Below are positions 40,559-49,353 of a stretch of 64,000 nt of DNA, in pieces; position 1 is the stretch's first letter, and every line of letters begins with the position of its first letter. The notes under the pieces were generated by a model. That model was not told where the DNA came from. It saw nothing but the letters and a program-made list of their open reading frames with translations, and made no database searches. Location: positions 1-64,000 of the forward strand of contig CAYMYA010000001.1 in assembly GCA_964394565.1 (NCBI GenBank). The letters are read 5' to 3'. This stretch comes from CAIKHN01 sp964394565. GTDB lineage: Bacteria; Patescibacteriota; Patescibacteriia; UBA9934. Position numbers and translations under genes: made by a program.

Positions 40559-40729
40559 CTACCGCCCGATCTCCCCGCAGGGGCTCGGGCAGGGTGCGAA
40601 GCACTTCGGCTCCTCACACTTTCCACCGATCCCACCGCAGCAGAGCGCGATGAGGATTGAGATCACTACGGTGGCTGCGATCAGCCACCCGCATCCGTTG
40701 CCCGAGGTTTCTGCTCCACTGCCTGACAT
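40559..40729 (-). CDS. Tiny Cys-rich membrane protein
   Basis: A 56-residue protein: MSGSGAETSGNGCGWLIAAT, one membrane helix of about 20 residues, then a Gly/Cys-rich tail with six cysteines ('ALCCGGIGGKC', 'PKCFAPCPSPCG'). I know no family. The ATG at 40729 is chosen because GGAGG lies 5 bases upstream, inside the codons after another ATG at 40741; this makes it one of the few genes here with a textbook ribosome site. The GC-rich, Cys-dense make-up differs from neighbours. The tail could bind a metal or form disulfides outside the membrane, but this is a guess. Confidence 0.55.
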   Translation of the reverse strand: MSGSGAETSGNGCGWLIAATVVISILIALCCGGIGGKCEEPKCFAPCPSPCGEIGR

Positions 40730-40854
40730 CGTTGCCTCCATGGTTGTGCAACTGGATACAATAGCATAAAAATGAGGAAAAGTCCAGCAATTAATCCAAA
40801 TAAGCCCAAATTATTGGGTGTTTGAGAAGGGGAGGGGGCGTGAAACACTGTCGA

Positions 40855-43473
40855 CTAAACAAACGTCACGGTATCCTTTTTGACGTCAACGGTGACAGAG
40901 GAATCGATGGCGATGTTGCCCTTTACAATTTCCAGGGCGAGGGGATCGAGAATTTTGGATTGAATGACGCGCTTTAATGGGCGAGCGCCGTACAAGACGT
41001 CGAATCCTTGTTCCGCGAGATATTTCTTGGCGCGATCAGTGAATGTTACAGCGATATTTCGTGCTGTTTTTAGCCGTTCCACTACGAGGGCGAGCTGGAG
41101 ATTGACAATAGAAACGATGTCGTCCTTGCTCAGCGCGTGGAACACAATAGTTTCATCAATGCGGTTGAGGAATTCTGGACGGAAATGATCGCGCAACATG
41201 TCCAATACTTTTTCTTTTGTCGCTTCATGTTTCGCACCATCGTCTTCCGCGAAGCCAATTTTGCGCCCACTGTTCAGGATGACTTCGCTGCCGATATTCG
41301 ACGTCATGATGATAATGGTATTTTTGAAATTCACCACACGCCCTTTTGCATCCGTCATGCGGCCGTCATCCAGAATTTGCAAAAGCATATTGAACACATC
41401 CGGATGGGCTTTTTCGACTTCATCCAAAAGCACAACAGAGTAGGGGTGTTTGCGAATCTTTTCTGCAAGCTGGCCGCCTTCCTCATATCCAACATAGCCC
41501 GGAGGTGAACCGATCATTTTGCTGACGCTATGTTTTTCCATGTATTCGCTCATGTCTAGGCGAATGAGCGATTTCTCATCATTAAACATGAATGCCGCGA
41601 GTGCGCGTGCCAGTTCCGTTTTTCCAACACCAGTCGGTCCAAGGAAGATGAACGAACCGATCGGTTTTTTTTCTTCAGAAAGTCCAGCACGAGAACGACG
41701 CAACGCATTACTAACGGCAGTGATAGCTTCGTCCTGCCCAACAACGTGCTTGCGAAGCTCTTCTTCCATACGTGCGAGTTTCTCCATATCACTTTCAAGC
41801 ATTTTGGACACTGGAATATGCGTCCAACGGCCGACGACCGTCGCGATGTCTTCTTCGGTAATCACTTCTTTCAACAAGCCGCGTTCTGCTTGAAATTTTT
41901 TGAGTTCTTGTTCCTTTGCGGTGAGATCCTCACGTTTTGCTGGAAGTTCTGCATAGCGAATTTCCGCCACGCGTTCAAGGTTCCCGCGACGCTCTTCGTA
42001 TTCCGCTTCGTTGGTGAGTTTATCAATTTCACCTTTGCGCTCACGAATCGTTGCGATTAATTGTTTTTCGTTCGTCCATCGTAGTGACACTTCTGCAGAA
42101 CGTTCCTTGCTATCGGCAATGAGTTTTTCAATTTCCTTGAGGCGCTCTTTCGACGCTTTGTCGTCTTCTTTTAATAACGCTTGCCGTTCAATTTGGAGAC
42201 GCATCTCTTCGCGCGTCATCCGGTCCAAATCTTCTGGCATGGAATCGATTTGTAGCCGGAGACCTGCAGCGGCTTCGTCGATTAAATCAATCGCTTTATC
42301 CGGCAACTGCCGATCAGAAATGTATCGCGCAGAAAGTGTTGCAGCGGCAACAATAGCGTTATCGGAAATGCGAACACCGTGATGAATTTCATAGCGCTCT
42401 TTAATACCGCGCAAGATAGCAATCGCGTCCTCCACCGACGGCTCTTCAACCATAATGGGCTGGAATCGGCGCTCGAGTGCTTGATCTTTTTCAATATGTC
42501 GCTGATATTCCTTGGTAGTTGTCGCGCCAATAACACGCAGTTCGCCTCGCGCTAATGCCGGCTTCAGAAGATTGCTCGCGTCCATAGGTGACTCGTCACC
42601 TTTTCCGGCGCCGACCAGCATGTGAAGTTCGTCGATGAAGAGGATGTACTTGCCTTCGGACTGCGTGACTTCTTTCATGACGGCCTTGAGACGCTCCTCA
42701 AATTCTCCACGAAATTTTGTGCCAGCAATTAATGCGCCAAGGTCGAGTGAAACGATTTCTTTTTGCTTCAGTGTTTCTGGAACGTCGCCCGCCACAACAC
42801 GAAGAGCCAAGCCTTCTACAATCGCTGTTTTTCCAACCCCAGCCTCGCCAATGAGGACAGGGTTATTTTTTGTACGACGAGAAAGCACCTGCATGACACG
42901 ACGAATTTCTTCATCCCGACCAATCACGGGATCAAGCTTTCCATGTCGCGCGCGTTCAGTAAGATTTTGACTGTATTTTTCGATCGCCTGATATTTTGCT
43001 TCAGGATCCTGCGAATCAACACGTTGACTGCCACGAAGATCCTTCAGAGCTTGAAGAATGAGCGCTTCAGTAACCTGATGCTCAGCAAGCATGGCCGCGA
43101 TCGGTCGATCAATGAGCAGACCAAGTAATAAATGTTCAGTAGAAATATACTCGTCACCAAATTGTTTTGCGGTTTTCGCAGAGGCTTCAAGCACATGCGC
43201 GAGGGCAGGGGTAAGAATGATTTGGCCAATGCCGCCACGCTCGCGCTTGCCGTGCTTTGGGAGGCTATCGCACATCCGATCAATATCGCCCAATAGTGCA
43301 GGAAGACTCGTGGCCATTTTTTGAAAAATTGTCACCACAAAACCGCCCTCTTGACGGGCAAGTGCCGCGAGAAGATGAATCGGTTCAACGCCCTGTTGTC
43401 CGTTTTCGTCGGCAAACATTTGCGCACTCTGGATTGCTTCTTGCGATTTGCTGGTGAAATTGTTGGGAATCAT
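40855..43473 (-). CDS. clpB: ClpB disaggregase
   Basis: An 872-residue hexameric AAA+ disaggregase. It has the N-terminal Clp repeats, two ATPase domains with Walker A 'GEAGVGKT' (about residue 205) and 'GPTGVGKT' (about 605), Walker B motifs ('LFIDELH', 'VVLLDEVEKA'), arginine fingers, and the middle coiled-coil M-domain (about 410-525) that marks ClpB rather than ClpA or ClpC. Length is typical. The start is the ATG at 43473 (MIPNNFTSKSQE); a TTG 6 bases upstream is not needed. A CIRCE operator overlapping a sigma-70 type promoter lies just upstream, so HrcA-type heat-shock control is expected. Confidence 0.96.
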   Translation of the reverse strand: MIPNNFTSKSQEAIQSAQMFADENGQQGVEPIHLLAALARQEGGFVVTIFQKMATSLPALLGDIDRMCDSLPKHGKRERGGIGQIILTPALAHVLEASAKTAKQFGDEYISTEHLLLGLLIDRPIAAMLAEHQVTEALILQALKDLRGSQRVDSQDPEAKYQAIEKYSQNLTERARHGKLDPVIGRDEEIRRVMQVLSRRTKNNPVLIGEAGVGKTAIVEGLALRVVAGDVPETLKQKEIVSLDLGALIAGTKFRGEFEERLKAVMKEVTQSEGKYILFIDELHMLVGAGKGDESPMDASNLLKPALARGELRVIGATTTKEYQRHIEKDQALERRFQPIMVEEPSVEDAIAILRGIKERYEIHHGVRISDNAIVAAATLSARYISDRQLPDKAIDLIDEAAAGLRLQIDSMPEDLDRMTREEMRLQIERQALLKEDDKASKERLKEIEKLIADSKERSAEVSLRWTNEKQLIATIRERKGEIDKLTNEAEYEERRGNLERVAEIRYAELPAKREDLTAKEQELKKFQAERGLLKEVITEEDIATVVGRWTHIPVSKMLESDMEKLARMEEELRKHVVGQDEAITAVSNALRRSRAGLSEEKKPIGSFIFLGPTGVGKTELARALAAFMFNDEKSLIRLDMSEYMEKHSVSKMIGSPPGYVGYEEGGQLAEKIRKHPYSVVLLDEVEKAHPDVFNMLLQILDDGRMTDAKGRVVNFKNTIIIMTSNIGSEVILNSGRKIGFAEDDGAKHEATKEKVLDMLRDHFRPEFLNRIDETIVFHALSKDDIVSIVNLQLALVVERLKTARNIAVTFTDRAKKYLAEQGFDVLYGARPLKRVIQSKILDPLALEIVKGNIAIDSSVTVDVKKDTVTFV

Positions 43474-43491
43474 AGCCAAATTTTCACGGTA

Positions 43492-43518
43492 TTAGCACTC
43501 ACCATGATAGAGTGCTAA
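43492..43518 (-). promoter_or_regulatory. CIRCE operator of clpB
   Basis: A perfect CIRCE: ttagcactc at 43492-43500, a nine-base spacer, and gagtgctaa at 43510-43518. This is the binding site of the heat-shock repressor HrcA. No hrcA, groEL or dnaK gene is in the window. Confidence 0.95.
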
Positions 43519-43532
43519 TACCGAATCGTCAA
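43504..43532 (-). promoter_or_regulatory. Promoter of clpB, overlapped by CIRCE
   Basis: On the minus strand TTGACG (43532-43527) and TATCAT (43509-43504) have a 17-base spacer. The -10 lies within the CIRCE spacer, so repressor binding would block it directly. Confidence 0.65.
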
Positions 43533-43544
43533 CGGTGTGGTTAT

Positions 43545-43572
43545 TCACAGGTTGGGAAAAATATGCTAACAT
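43545..43572 (+). promoter_or_regulatory. Promoter for the 43582 membrane protein gene
   Basis: TTCACA (43545-43550 region) and TAACAT at 43567-43572 with about 17 bases between. The -10 ends 9 bases before the ATG, giving a nearly leaderless transcript. The same bases include a match to a DnaA box, probably by chance. Confidence 0.35.
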
Positions 43573-43581
43573 TGGCGCTAT

Positions 43582-44013
43582 ATGCGTCGTTTTCTTCCGT
43601 CATTATTTTGGATATGTCTCGTGTTCGCCGCTAACGCTGTTGCACTTGTGCTGGATTTGTATGCGCAATTTCTGTGGCTCGATATCCCTATGCATTTTTT
43701 CGGGGGCTATACGGTTGCATTATTGGGTTTGGCGATTTATGAGTGGATGAAAGATCGTGTAACAATTCGCCGCACATCCCATCCGCAAAGTCGTATTGCG
43801 CTATTCCTTCTTGAAGGCTTTGTGGTGATCGGATTTGTGCTTTGTATCAGCGTAGCATGGGAGATTTGGGAGTTTCTGATGGATCAGTATGCAACCGCAT
43901 TTGTTGAGCGATTCGGCGCGACACAGCCTGGTATGGCAGATACCATGGACGATTTTCTGAACGACACGATCGGTGCGGTGACGGGCTGGTTGCTCTGGCG
44001 GACGAAAACATAA
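43582..44013 (+). CDS. Small polytopic membrane protein, VanZ/DUF2238-like
   Basis: A 143-residue protein with four hydrophobic segments. 'WLDIPMHFFGGYTVALLGLAIYEWM' and 'AWEIWEFLMDQYA...DTMDDFLNDTIGAVTGWLLW' recall the H-x2-G-G, W-E-x2-E and D-x2-D-x4-G-A pattern of VanZ- and DUF2238-type membrane proteins, where the conserved acidic residues face one another in the bilayer. No activity is established for the bacterial family. It starts the + strand set that continues with the WecG-type transferase, gltX and the M23 protein. Confidence 0.65.
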   Translation: MRRFLPSLFWICLVFAANAVALVLDLYAQFLWLDIPMHFFGGYTVALLGLAIYEWMKDRVTIRRTSHPQSRIALFLLEGFVVIGFVLCISVAWEIWEFLMDQYATAFVERFGATQPGMADTMDDFLNDTIGAVTGWLLWRTKT

Positions 44014-44015
44014 TT

Positions 44016-44834
44016 ATGCGTGCATATTCGATATTCGGTATTCCGTTACACGATGTCACGCCCGAGGAGCTTGCGGACATTTTTCTGCATATTCATGGTC
44101 TGATTGTGACGCCAAACCCGGAAATTCTTCTTGCAGCTCGGAGAAACGATGCGTATGGTGCACTCCTTCGTTCCGCAGCGCTTGCACTTCCTGACGGCAT
44201 TGCAACAGTATTCGCAGTCGCAGCGTTGCACGACGTCTCCACACTTCGTCGTTACCCCGGGGTCGATACTGTTTCGATGATCGCGACTGCCGCAAAACAC
44301 AACAAGGAAACATTGCTCGTGATTGGCGGGTATAAAGAGGATTACGATCGTTTACTCGAACGTCTGCGACGTGTACATCCAGAACTCCGCGTGATGTGTA
44401 TCGATCCGGGCGTCATTAACGAGGAACGCCCCATGTTGAGCGAAGAGCAATGCGATGCACTCCGGCATGTCGGTTCTTCAGTGGCGATTGTTGCCCTAGG
44501 GCAGGGAAGGGGTCGTCATCAGGGCAAACAGGAACACGTAGCCGCTGACCTTTGCACGCGTCTTCCAAATGTTCGTTTTGCGATTGGCGTGGGAGGTGCG
44601 GTGGATGTATTGTCCGGGCGTGTGGTACGTGCACCGAAATCATTCCAAGTATGGGGATTTGAGTGGCTGTGGCGACTTTGCACACAGCCGTGGAGGTTCG
44701 TGCGAATCGTTCGCGCGGTGATTGTCTTTCCAACGCTCGTGGCTTGGGATACACTGAGACAGGGTCGTTTTCTTCGCGCATGTCATTCGGTTTTTCGCGC
44801 ATTCATTGTGCATTTCTTCTCAATATCTGTATGA
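44016..44834 (+). CDS. WecG/TagA/CpsF-family glycosyltransferase (GT26)
   Basis: A 272-residue enzyme that adds the second sugar (N-acetylmannosamine type) to a lipid-linked GlcNAc in enterobacterial common antigen or wall teichoic acid. 'IYSIFGIPLHDVTPEEL'-like start, 'VTPNPEILLAARRND', 'ALPDGIATVFA' (catalytic Asp region), 'LLVIGGYKEDYDRL' and 'LPNVRFAIGVGGAVDVLSGRV' are the family's conserved blocks. It ends with a basic-hydrophobic tail that may touch the membrane. It overlaps gltX by 4 bases (ATGA) and probably takes part in the surface glycan made by the 29.6-34.4 kb cluster. Confidence 0.88.
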   Translation: MRAYSIFGIPLHDVTPEELADIFLHIHGLIVTPNPEILLAARRNDAYGALLRSAALALPDGIATVFAVAALHDVSTLRRYPGVDTVSMIATAAKHNKETLLVIGGYKEDYDRLLERLRRVHPELRVMCIDPGVINEERPMLSEEQCDALRHVGSSVAIVALGQGRGRHQGKQEHVAADLCTRLPNVRFAIGVGGAVDVLSGRVVRAPKSFQVWGFEWLWRLCTQPWRFVRIVRAVIVFPTLVAWDTLRQGRFLRACHSVFRAFIVHFFSISV

Positions 44835-46294
44835 ACGTTCGTACCCGTCTCGCTCCATCACCAACAGGAAAAATGCACATTGGTACGCTACGTACGGCAT
44901 TATTTGATTATTTTCTCGCCAAGCAACACAATGGGCAGTTTATTATTCGTATAGAAGATACGGATCAAGGACGTCGTGTGCCGGGCGCGGTAGAAAATCT
45001 TTTGGAAATGTTTGCCGCAGTACATATTGTGCATGATGAAGGGCCGTATCTTACCGCGGAAGGCACAATTGCGGAAAAGGGCGAATTTGGGCCGTATGTG
45101 CAATCTGCTCGTCTGCCATTATACAAACGTTATGCAGATGAATTAGTCGCGAAAGGATTTGCATACCCATGCTTTTGTACCGTTGAGCGATTAGACGAAA
45201 TGCGTAAAGCACAGATCGCAGTGAAGCAGACAACCAAGTACGATCGACACTGTTTGTCACTTACTGCGTCCGATGCGATGCGACGCATCTCTGCGGGTGA
45301 AAGTCACGTGATTCGCATGAAGATTCCAGAAGGTAAAACGGAATTTGTTGATGCGATCCGTGGCGCGATTGTCTTTGATCACCATGAAGTTGACGACGCG
45401 ATCATTATGAAGTCCGACGGTTTTCCGACGTATTTCTTAGCGTGTGTCGTCGACGATCATTTCATGCAGATTTCTCATATTCTTCGTGGTGAAGAATGGA
45501 TTTCATCTACGCCGAAGTCGCTTATATTGAGTCAGATGCTCGGATGGGATTCGCCGATATTTGCTCATGTACCGGTACTCCTTGGCCCGGACAAGAAAAA
45601 GCTCTCTAAACGCACTGGCGATACCGCGGTTGAGGAATACTTTAAGCATGGATATCTCGCAGAAGCTCTTGTGAATTTTATTGGTACGTTGGGATTTAAT
45701 CCTTCGGGAGAACGGGAAATCTTTACGCTTGATGAATTGGTTGAGAGCTTTGATTTAAGCAAAGTCAATTCTGCGGGCGCTATTTTAAACATAGAAAAAT
45801 TAGATTGGATGAACCGTTATTACTTGATGCAGTTATCTCAGGAGGATCTCGTACGTCGTGCGGCAGCATTTGTCCACGCAGATTGTTCAGATATTCGTGT
45901 GCAACGTGCGCTTTTTGTGGAACGTTCCCGTGTTTCACGGTTAACGGAGTTTGATCAGGCCATAGCGCCATATCTGCAGCTTCCCACGTATCATCCGCAT
46001 GTACTTATTTGGAAAAAGGCTGATCAAAATGATGCAATTGCCCAACTCTCTGCTATACGCGATGTTCTTCATGCACTTGGCGAAAAAGATTTTGAACAGC
46101 CTGATCTCCTCGAAACGAGCATTAAGGAGTATATTCTTCAGGGAGGGCTTCAAAATGGCAATGTCTTGTGGCCACTTCGCGTCGCACTCTCCGGTGCGGA
46201 AAAATCTGCAACGCCGTTTGAGTTATTATGGGTATTAGGAAAACAGGAATCACTTGAACGCATTTCCGTAGCGCTTAAGCGGCTTCACGAATAA
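44831..46294 (+). CDS. gltX: Glutamyl-tRNA synthetase
   Basis: A 487-residue class I synthetase that charges tRNA-Glu, and probably also tRNA-Gln if an amidotransferase is present. It has the HIGH-type site 'APSPTGKMHIGTLRTALFDYF', 'QFIIRIEDTDQGR', and the KMSKS-type loop 'KKLSKRTGD' near residue 257. The C-terminal helical anticodon-binding region is present. The start overlaps the WecG-like stop by 4 bases. The zinc-binding segment is not evident, as in many bacterial GluRS. Confidence 0.94.
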   Translation: MNVRTRLAPSPTGKMHIGTLRTALFDYFLAKQHNGQFIIRIEDTDQGRRVPGAVENLLEMFAAVHIVHDEGPYLTAEGTIAEKGEFGPYVQSARLPLYKRYADELVAKGFAYPCFCTVERLDEMRKAQIAVKQTTKYDRHCLSLTASDAMRRISAGESHVIRMKIPEGKTEFVDAIRGAIVFDHHEVDDAIIMKSDGFPTYFLACVVDDHFMQISHILRGEEWISSTPKSLILSQMLGWDSPIFAHVPVLLGPDKKKLSKRTGDTAVEEYFKHGYLAEALVNFIGTLGFNPSGEREIFTLDELVESFDLSKVNSAGAILNIEKLDWMNRYYLMQLSQEDLVRRAAAFVHADCSDIRVQRALFVERSRVSRLTEFDQAIAPYLQLPTYHPHVLIWKKADQNDAIAQLSAIRDVLHALGEKDFEQPDLLETSIKEYILQGGLQNGNVLWPLRVALSGAEKSATPFELLWVLGKQESLERISVALKRLHE

Positions 46295-46319
46295 CGTTCT
46301 TTTTATGGAGGGAAGGGGA

Positions 46320-47510
46320 GTGAGGGCAATTCAGGGAGCGATATTCATGGGGTGTCTGTTATTGACGCCGATATTTGCGATTGCCGCCGAGGACGTCACG
46401 CAGTTGCAACAAACCATTACGCAAAAGAAAAATGAAATTCAAGCGCTAAATGCGCAATTAGATCAATATAAGGCAAAAATTCGGGAATTAGCAGGGAAGG
46501 GCGCGTCGTTACAGAACGATATCGCGCTCCTTGAAAACGAAATTGCCATGGGGCAACTTGATATCGCAGCAACACAAAATGCAATCGATCAAGAAACGCT
46601 TGAATTACGTATTATCGATGATCAAATTGGGCAAGTTGAACAAGAGCTTGCTGATCGCCGCGCAATGCTGGCGGATGTGTTGTTCGCCATGAACAAAACT
46701 GATGGGCAAGGTGTACTTGATGTCGTGCTCAATATTGGTTCCATGGGAGATGTATTCGACGCTGCGCAGCAAATTGCCAGCGTGAACGAAACCATGAAAT
46801 CAGCTCTGGAGGCGACGAAAAATACGAGACAATCGCTTGTAGATCGTCAAACCGAACATGAAGCAAAGGTGACGGATCTTTCAGAGGTGCAGCGAGAACT
46901 TGCGCGGAAAACTCAGAATCTTGATTTACGAAAGAGTGCAAAAGTTGTTCTCGCACAGGCGACATCGGAATCCGAGAATGAATACCGAACATTAATGAGC
47001 GAAATTCGCTCAGAACAGCAGGCAATCGCGAATGAAGTTGCGGCATTGCAAGACGACGTGCAGAGCAAGCTAAAATCCTTAGACGGGTACGAGGGCGAAA
47101 CGACCTTTACGTGGCCAGTACATGGAGTGATCACTGCATTATTTCACGACCCATCCTATCCGTTCAGGAACCTCTTCGAACATGCTGGGGTAGATATCGC
47201 AGTACCACAAGGGACGGCGATTGAGGCAGCTGCACCTGGATTTGTAGCGCGTGTGTACAAAGGTCAAGATTACGGCTACTACGTGTTGATTATTCATGCA
47301 AATGGTTTTGCAACGCTCTATGCGCATATGTCGCGCATCGACGTGGAATTAGATCAATACGTTTCTCGTGGGCAAAGTATTGGTCTCTCTGGCGGCCGAC
47401 CTGGAACACCCGGTGCCGGCTTTTCTACAGGCCCTCACACGCATTTTGAAATTCGATTAAATGGAATTCCGGTCAATCCTTTAGCATACCTTGATATGAG
47501 CCAGTTCTAG
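46320..47510 (+). CDS. EnvC-like murein hydrolase, M23 peptidase domain
   Basis: A 396-residue exported protein. A signal peptide (about residues 1-22) precedes a long coiled coil (about 23-255, 'QLQQTITQKKNEIQALNAQLDQYKAKI...'), then a LytM/M23 domain. The zinc site is complete: 'HAGVDIAVPQG' (H-x3-D), 'HMSRIDVELDQ' region and 'GPHTHFEIRLNG' (H-x-H), so it should cut peptidoglycan cross-bridges itself, unlike E. coli EnvC, which only activates amidases. A GTG at 46320 is preferred because GGAGGGAAGGGGA lies before it; an ATG at 46305 has no ribosome site. Confidence 0.9.
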   Translation: MRAIQGAIFMGCLLLTPIFAIAAEDVTQLQQTITQKKNEIQALNAQLDQYKAKIRELAGKGASLQNDIALLENEIAMGQLDIAATQNAIDQETLELRIIDDQIGQVEQELADRRAMLADVLFAMNKTDGQGVLDVVLNIGSMGDVFDAAQQIASVNETMKSALEATKNTRQSLVDRQTEHEAKVTDLSEVQRELARKTQNLDLRKSAKVVLAQATSESENEYRTLMSEIRSEQQAIANEVAALQDDVQSKLKSLDGYEGETTFTWPVHGVITALFHDPSYPFRNLFEHAGVDIAVPQGTAIEAAAPGFVARVYKGQDYGYYVLIIHANGFATLYAHMSRIDVELDQYVSRGQSIGLSGGRPGTPGAGFSTGPHTHFEIRLNGIPVNPLAYLDMSQF

Positions 47511-48002
47511 CGCCCTTCATGATGCGTTATGTTGCGTTCTTTGAAAAAAGAGCCACTAGAGTAGCCTTATTTTAACACAGCGCATTTAAATGCGTCTGGA
47601 TTTGGGTCATCCTGAGGGTCGGCGCGCGAGGATAAGCAAGTAGGTATTGGAGCGAAGAGCGACTTCAACCATCGAGGCCAAAGGCTCTCAGCCATTGCGA
47701 GGAAAACGTCACCGTCGACGAAGCACGTTGAGCTGACACCTGACGTTGATCTCCAAGATGAGAGAGTTTAGAGGGACACGTATTACGGTTTTTCAATGAC
47801 CGAGAAAGTGTAGGAAGAACACGAGTCGGTCATTATTGATTTGATGGTTATCAATAACCTCACAAAGCGTCGTAAATGATATATTGTACGACGCCAGATA
47901 TTCTATTGCAATATACCTACTCTTCTCCGTTCTACTCCCCGCATACCTTCCCGATCACATGCACATCAATACTCACAAGTTTCTTCAGATACACTTTACG
48001 AG
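47511..48002. other. 492-base intergenic region with several inverted repeats, no gene seen
   Basis: No coding signal was found here. The region holds a perfect 14-base palindrome at 47582-47595 (cgcatttaaatgcg), an inverted atcct/aggat pair in a 'gtcatcctgag'-type sequence at 47607-47634, tgaccga/tcggtca at 47797-47803 and 47826-47832, the palindrome ggttatcaataacc at 47846-47859, and gcgtcgta/tacgacgc at 47867-47874 and 47887-47894. It lies between convergent genes (M23 protein and bcp), so termination could account for some. Confidence 0.5.
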
Positions 48003-48458
48003 CTATTTTTCTTGTAGATCCACGAGATCTTGTAATACTTCATCTACGTGACCCGAAACCTTTACATCATCGTATCGTTTCACCATCTCCCCTACTGGAT
48101 CGATGATCACTGTGGTGCGCACAATGCCTTCATATGAACGTCCCATAAACTTTTTCATTTTCCATACTCCATACGCTTCACAGACTGCATGATTTTCATC
48201 TGCGAGCAGGGTAAATTGTAATGATTGCTGTTTTGCAAACTTTTCATGTCGAGCCACACTATCTGCAGAAATTCCCAGGACAACCGCTCCGTGTTGCGCT
48301 AATCGATTCATGTTGTCACGAAAACTGCACGCCTCAATAGTGCACCCAGGAGTCATATCTTTCGGGTAAAAATAGAGCACAACCCACTTCCCTGCGTAAT
48401 CACTCAAGGTGTGCATGACCGCATGTTGATCGGGTAAAGTGAAATTTGGCGCTAGCAT
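48003..48458 (-). CDS. bcp: Thiol peroxidase of the Bcp/PrxQ type
   Basis: A 151-residue peroxiredoxin. 'APNFTLPDQ' opens the fold; the peroxidatic cysteine C39 lies in 'TPGCT', and C44 ('IEAC') is the resolving cysteine five residues later, the atypical 2-Cys arrangement of Bcp. It removes hydrogen peroxide and organic peroxides using thioredoxin. It is the last gene of the greA-lysS-serS-alr-ftsQ run. The ATG at 48458 is used since the upstream codons overlap ftsQ and do not fit the family. Confidence 0.93.
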   Translation of the reverse strand: MLAPNFTLPDQHAVMHTLSDYAGKWVVLYFYPKDMTPGCTIEACSFRDNMNRLAQHGAVVLGISADSVARHEKFAKQQSLQFTLLADENHAVCEAYGVWKMKKFMGRSYEGIVRTTVIIDPVGEMVKRYDDVKVSGHVDEVLQDLVDLQEK

Positions 48459-48468
48459 AAAGAAAGAT

Positions 48469-49353
48469 TTATTTTGTATAAACGTACGCACCAAACCTGA
48501 GGTCAATGTACTGATCTGGTAGGACAGAAGTATCTGCAGCAATCACTGCTCGAAGTGCATCCATTTGCTCAGTGATACTGCGTGTCGCGATATCGACATA
48601 CAAATCATACTCCGCCGTAGTATCAATGCGAACAAATGGCGCGTCAATGCCATCGAGAAAAAAAGCAACTGCATGGAGTCCATTCATAGGCAGTTGTTCG
48701 GAGAGAGTAAGAAGCGCCAGGGTTTTTTGTGCTGAAAGTGCAGGTGTTGGATCGTTTTTTGTATTCACAACAATTGGCATGTCGACCTGAAGTGGAAAAA
48801 GATATTCTTCTGGTAATGGGGTTGCACTACCCATACGGATATCGATTGCCCGTGACTCTTCCGTGGTAGCATCTCGTATATACACCCCAGACACATCGAG
48901 CATGACCGTTTTTTCTTTTGTTCGCAGGGCGATCGTGGTGATTCTTTCCACGACGTCAATGTCAAATTCCTGTCCGTTTCGGCGAATCGTGACGGATTGC
49001 AGGGGGTATTGTTGAGAAAGCCTATCAGCCAGAGTGGCGAGTCGCACACTGTATATATTGGTTTCCGATGTGAACGGAAACCGTGATTGGCGCATGCTCT
49101 CCCACACTGATTGTGATAGTGCAGATGGATCAAGGGTCACAACGCCGCGTATGTTCACCGAGCGGAGTTGGAATATTGGAATGTAGGTTATGCCAATCCC
49201 ACAGGCAACGAGAAAGACGGTTCCCAAAACGATACCCAAGCCAATACGCCATTTTGGAGTTTTGATCTTTAAAAATAGTGGGTTTTTAAGTGTGCCGTCA
49301 TCGTGCGCTTTAGCATGGCGGAGCCGAAGGAAATTTCTGGAGTGTTTTACCAT
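48469..49353 (-). CDS. ftsQ: FtsQ-like cell division protein
   Basis: A 294-residue bitopic membrane protein. One helix (about residues 35-58) follows a basic cytoplasmic tail, then a POTRA domain ('FQLRSVNIRGVVTLDPSALSQSVWESM') and the FtsQ beta domain, ending 'VLPDQYIDLRFGAYVYTK', a typical family C terminus. FtsQ scaffolds the divisome. It overlaps alr by 7 bases. In most bacteria ftsQ lies next to mur genes; here alr (D-alanine supply) is the neighbour, so the link to wall synthesis holds. Confidence 0.83.
   Translation of the reverse strand: MVKHSRNFLRLRHAKAHDDGTLKNPLFLKIKTPKWRIGLGIVLGTVFLVACGIGITYIPIFQLRSVNIRGVVTLDPSALSQSVWESMRQSRFPFTSETNIYSVRLATLADRLSQQYPLQSVTIRRNGQEFDIDVVERITTIALRTKEKTVMLDVSGVYIRDATTEESRAIDIRMGSATPLPEEYLFPLQVDMPIVVNTKNDPTPALSAQKTLALLTLSEQLPMNGLHAVAFFLDGIDAPFVRIDTTAEYDLYVDIATRSITEQMDALRAVIAADTSVLPDQYIDLRFGAYVYTK

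Noticed and set aside
40742..40854. Possible gene or promoter between the small Cys-rich gene and clpB
   Set aside because: 113 bases with a weak gccc/gggt stem only; no frame, no convincing promoter boxes.
43541..43549. DnaA-box match ttattcaca beside clpB
   Set aside because: A single match of a degenerate 9-mer is expected by chance in 64 kb, and there is no cluster of boxes or AT-rich unwinding region; it also overlaps a likely -35 box.
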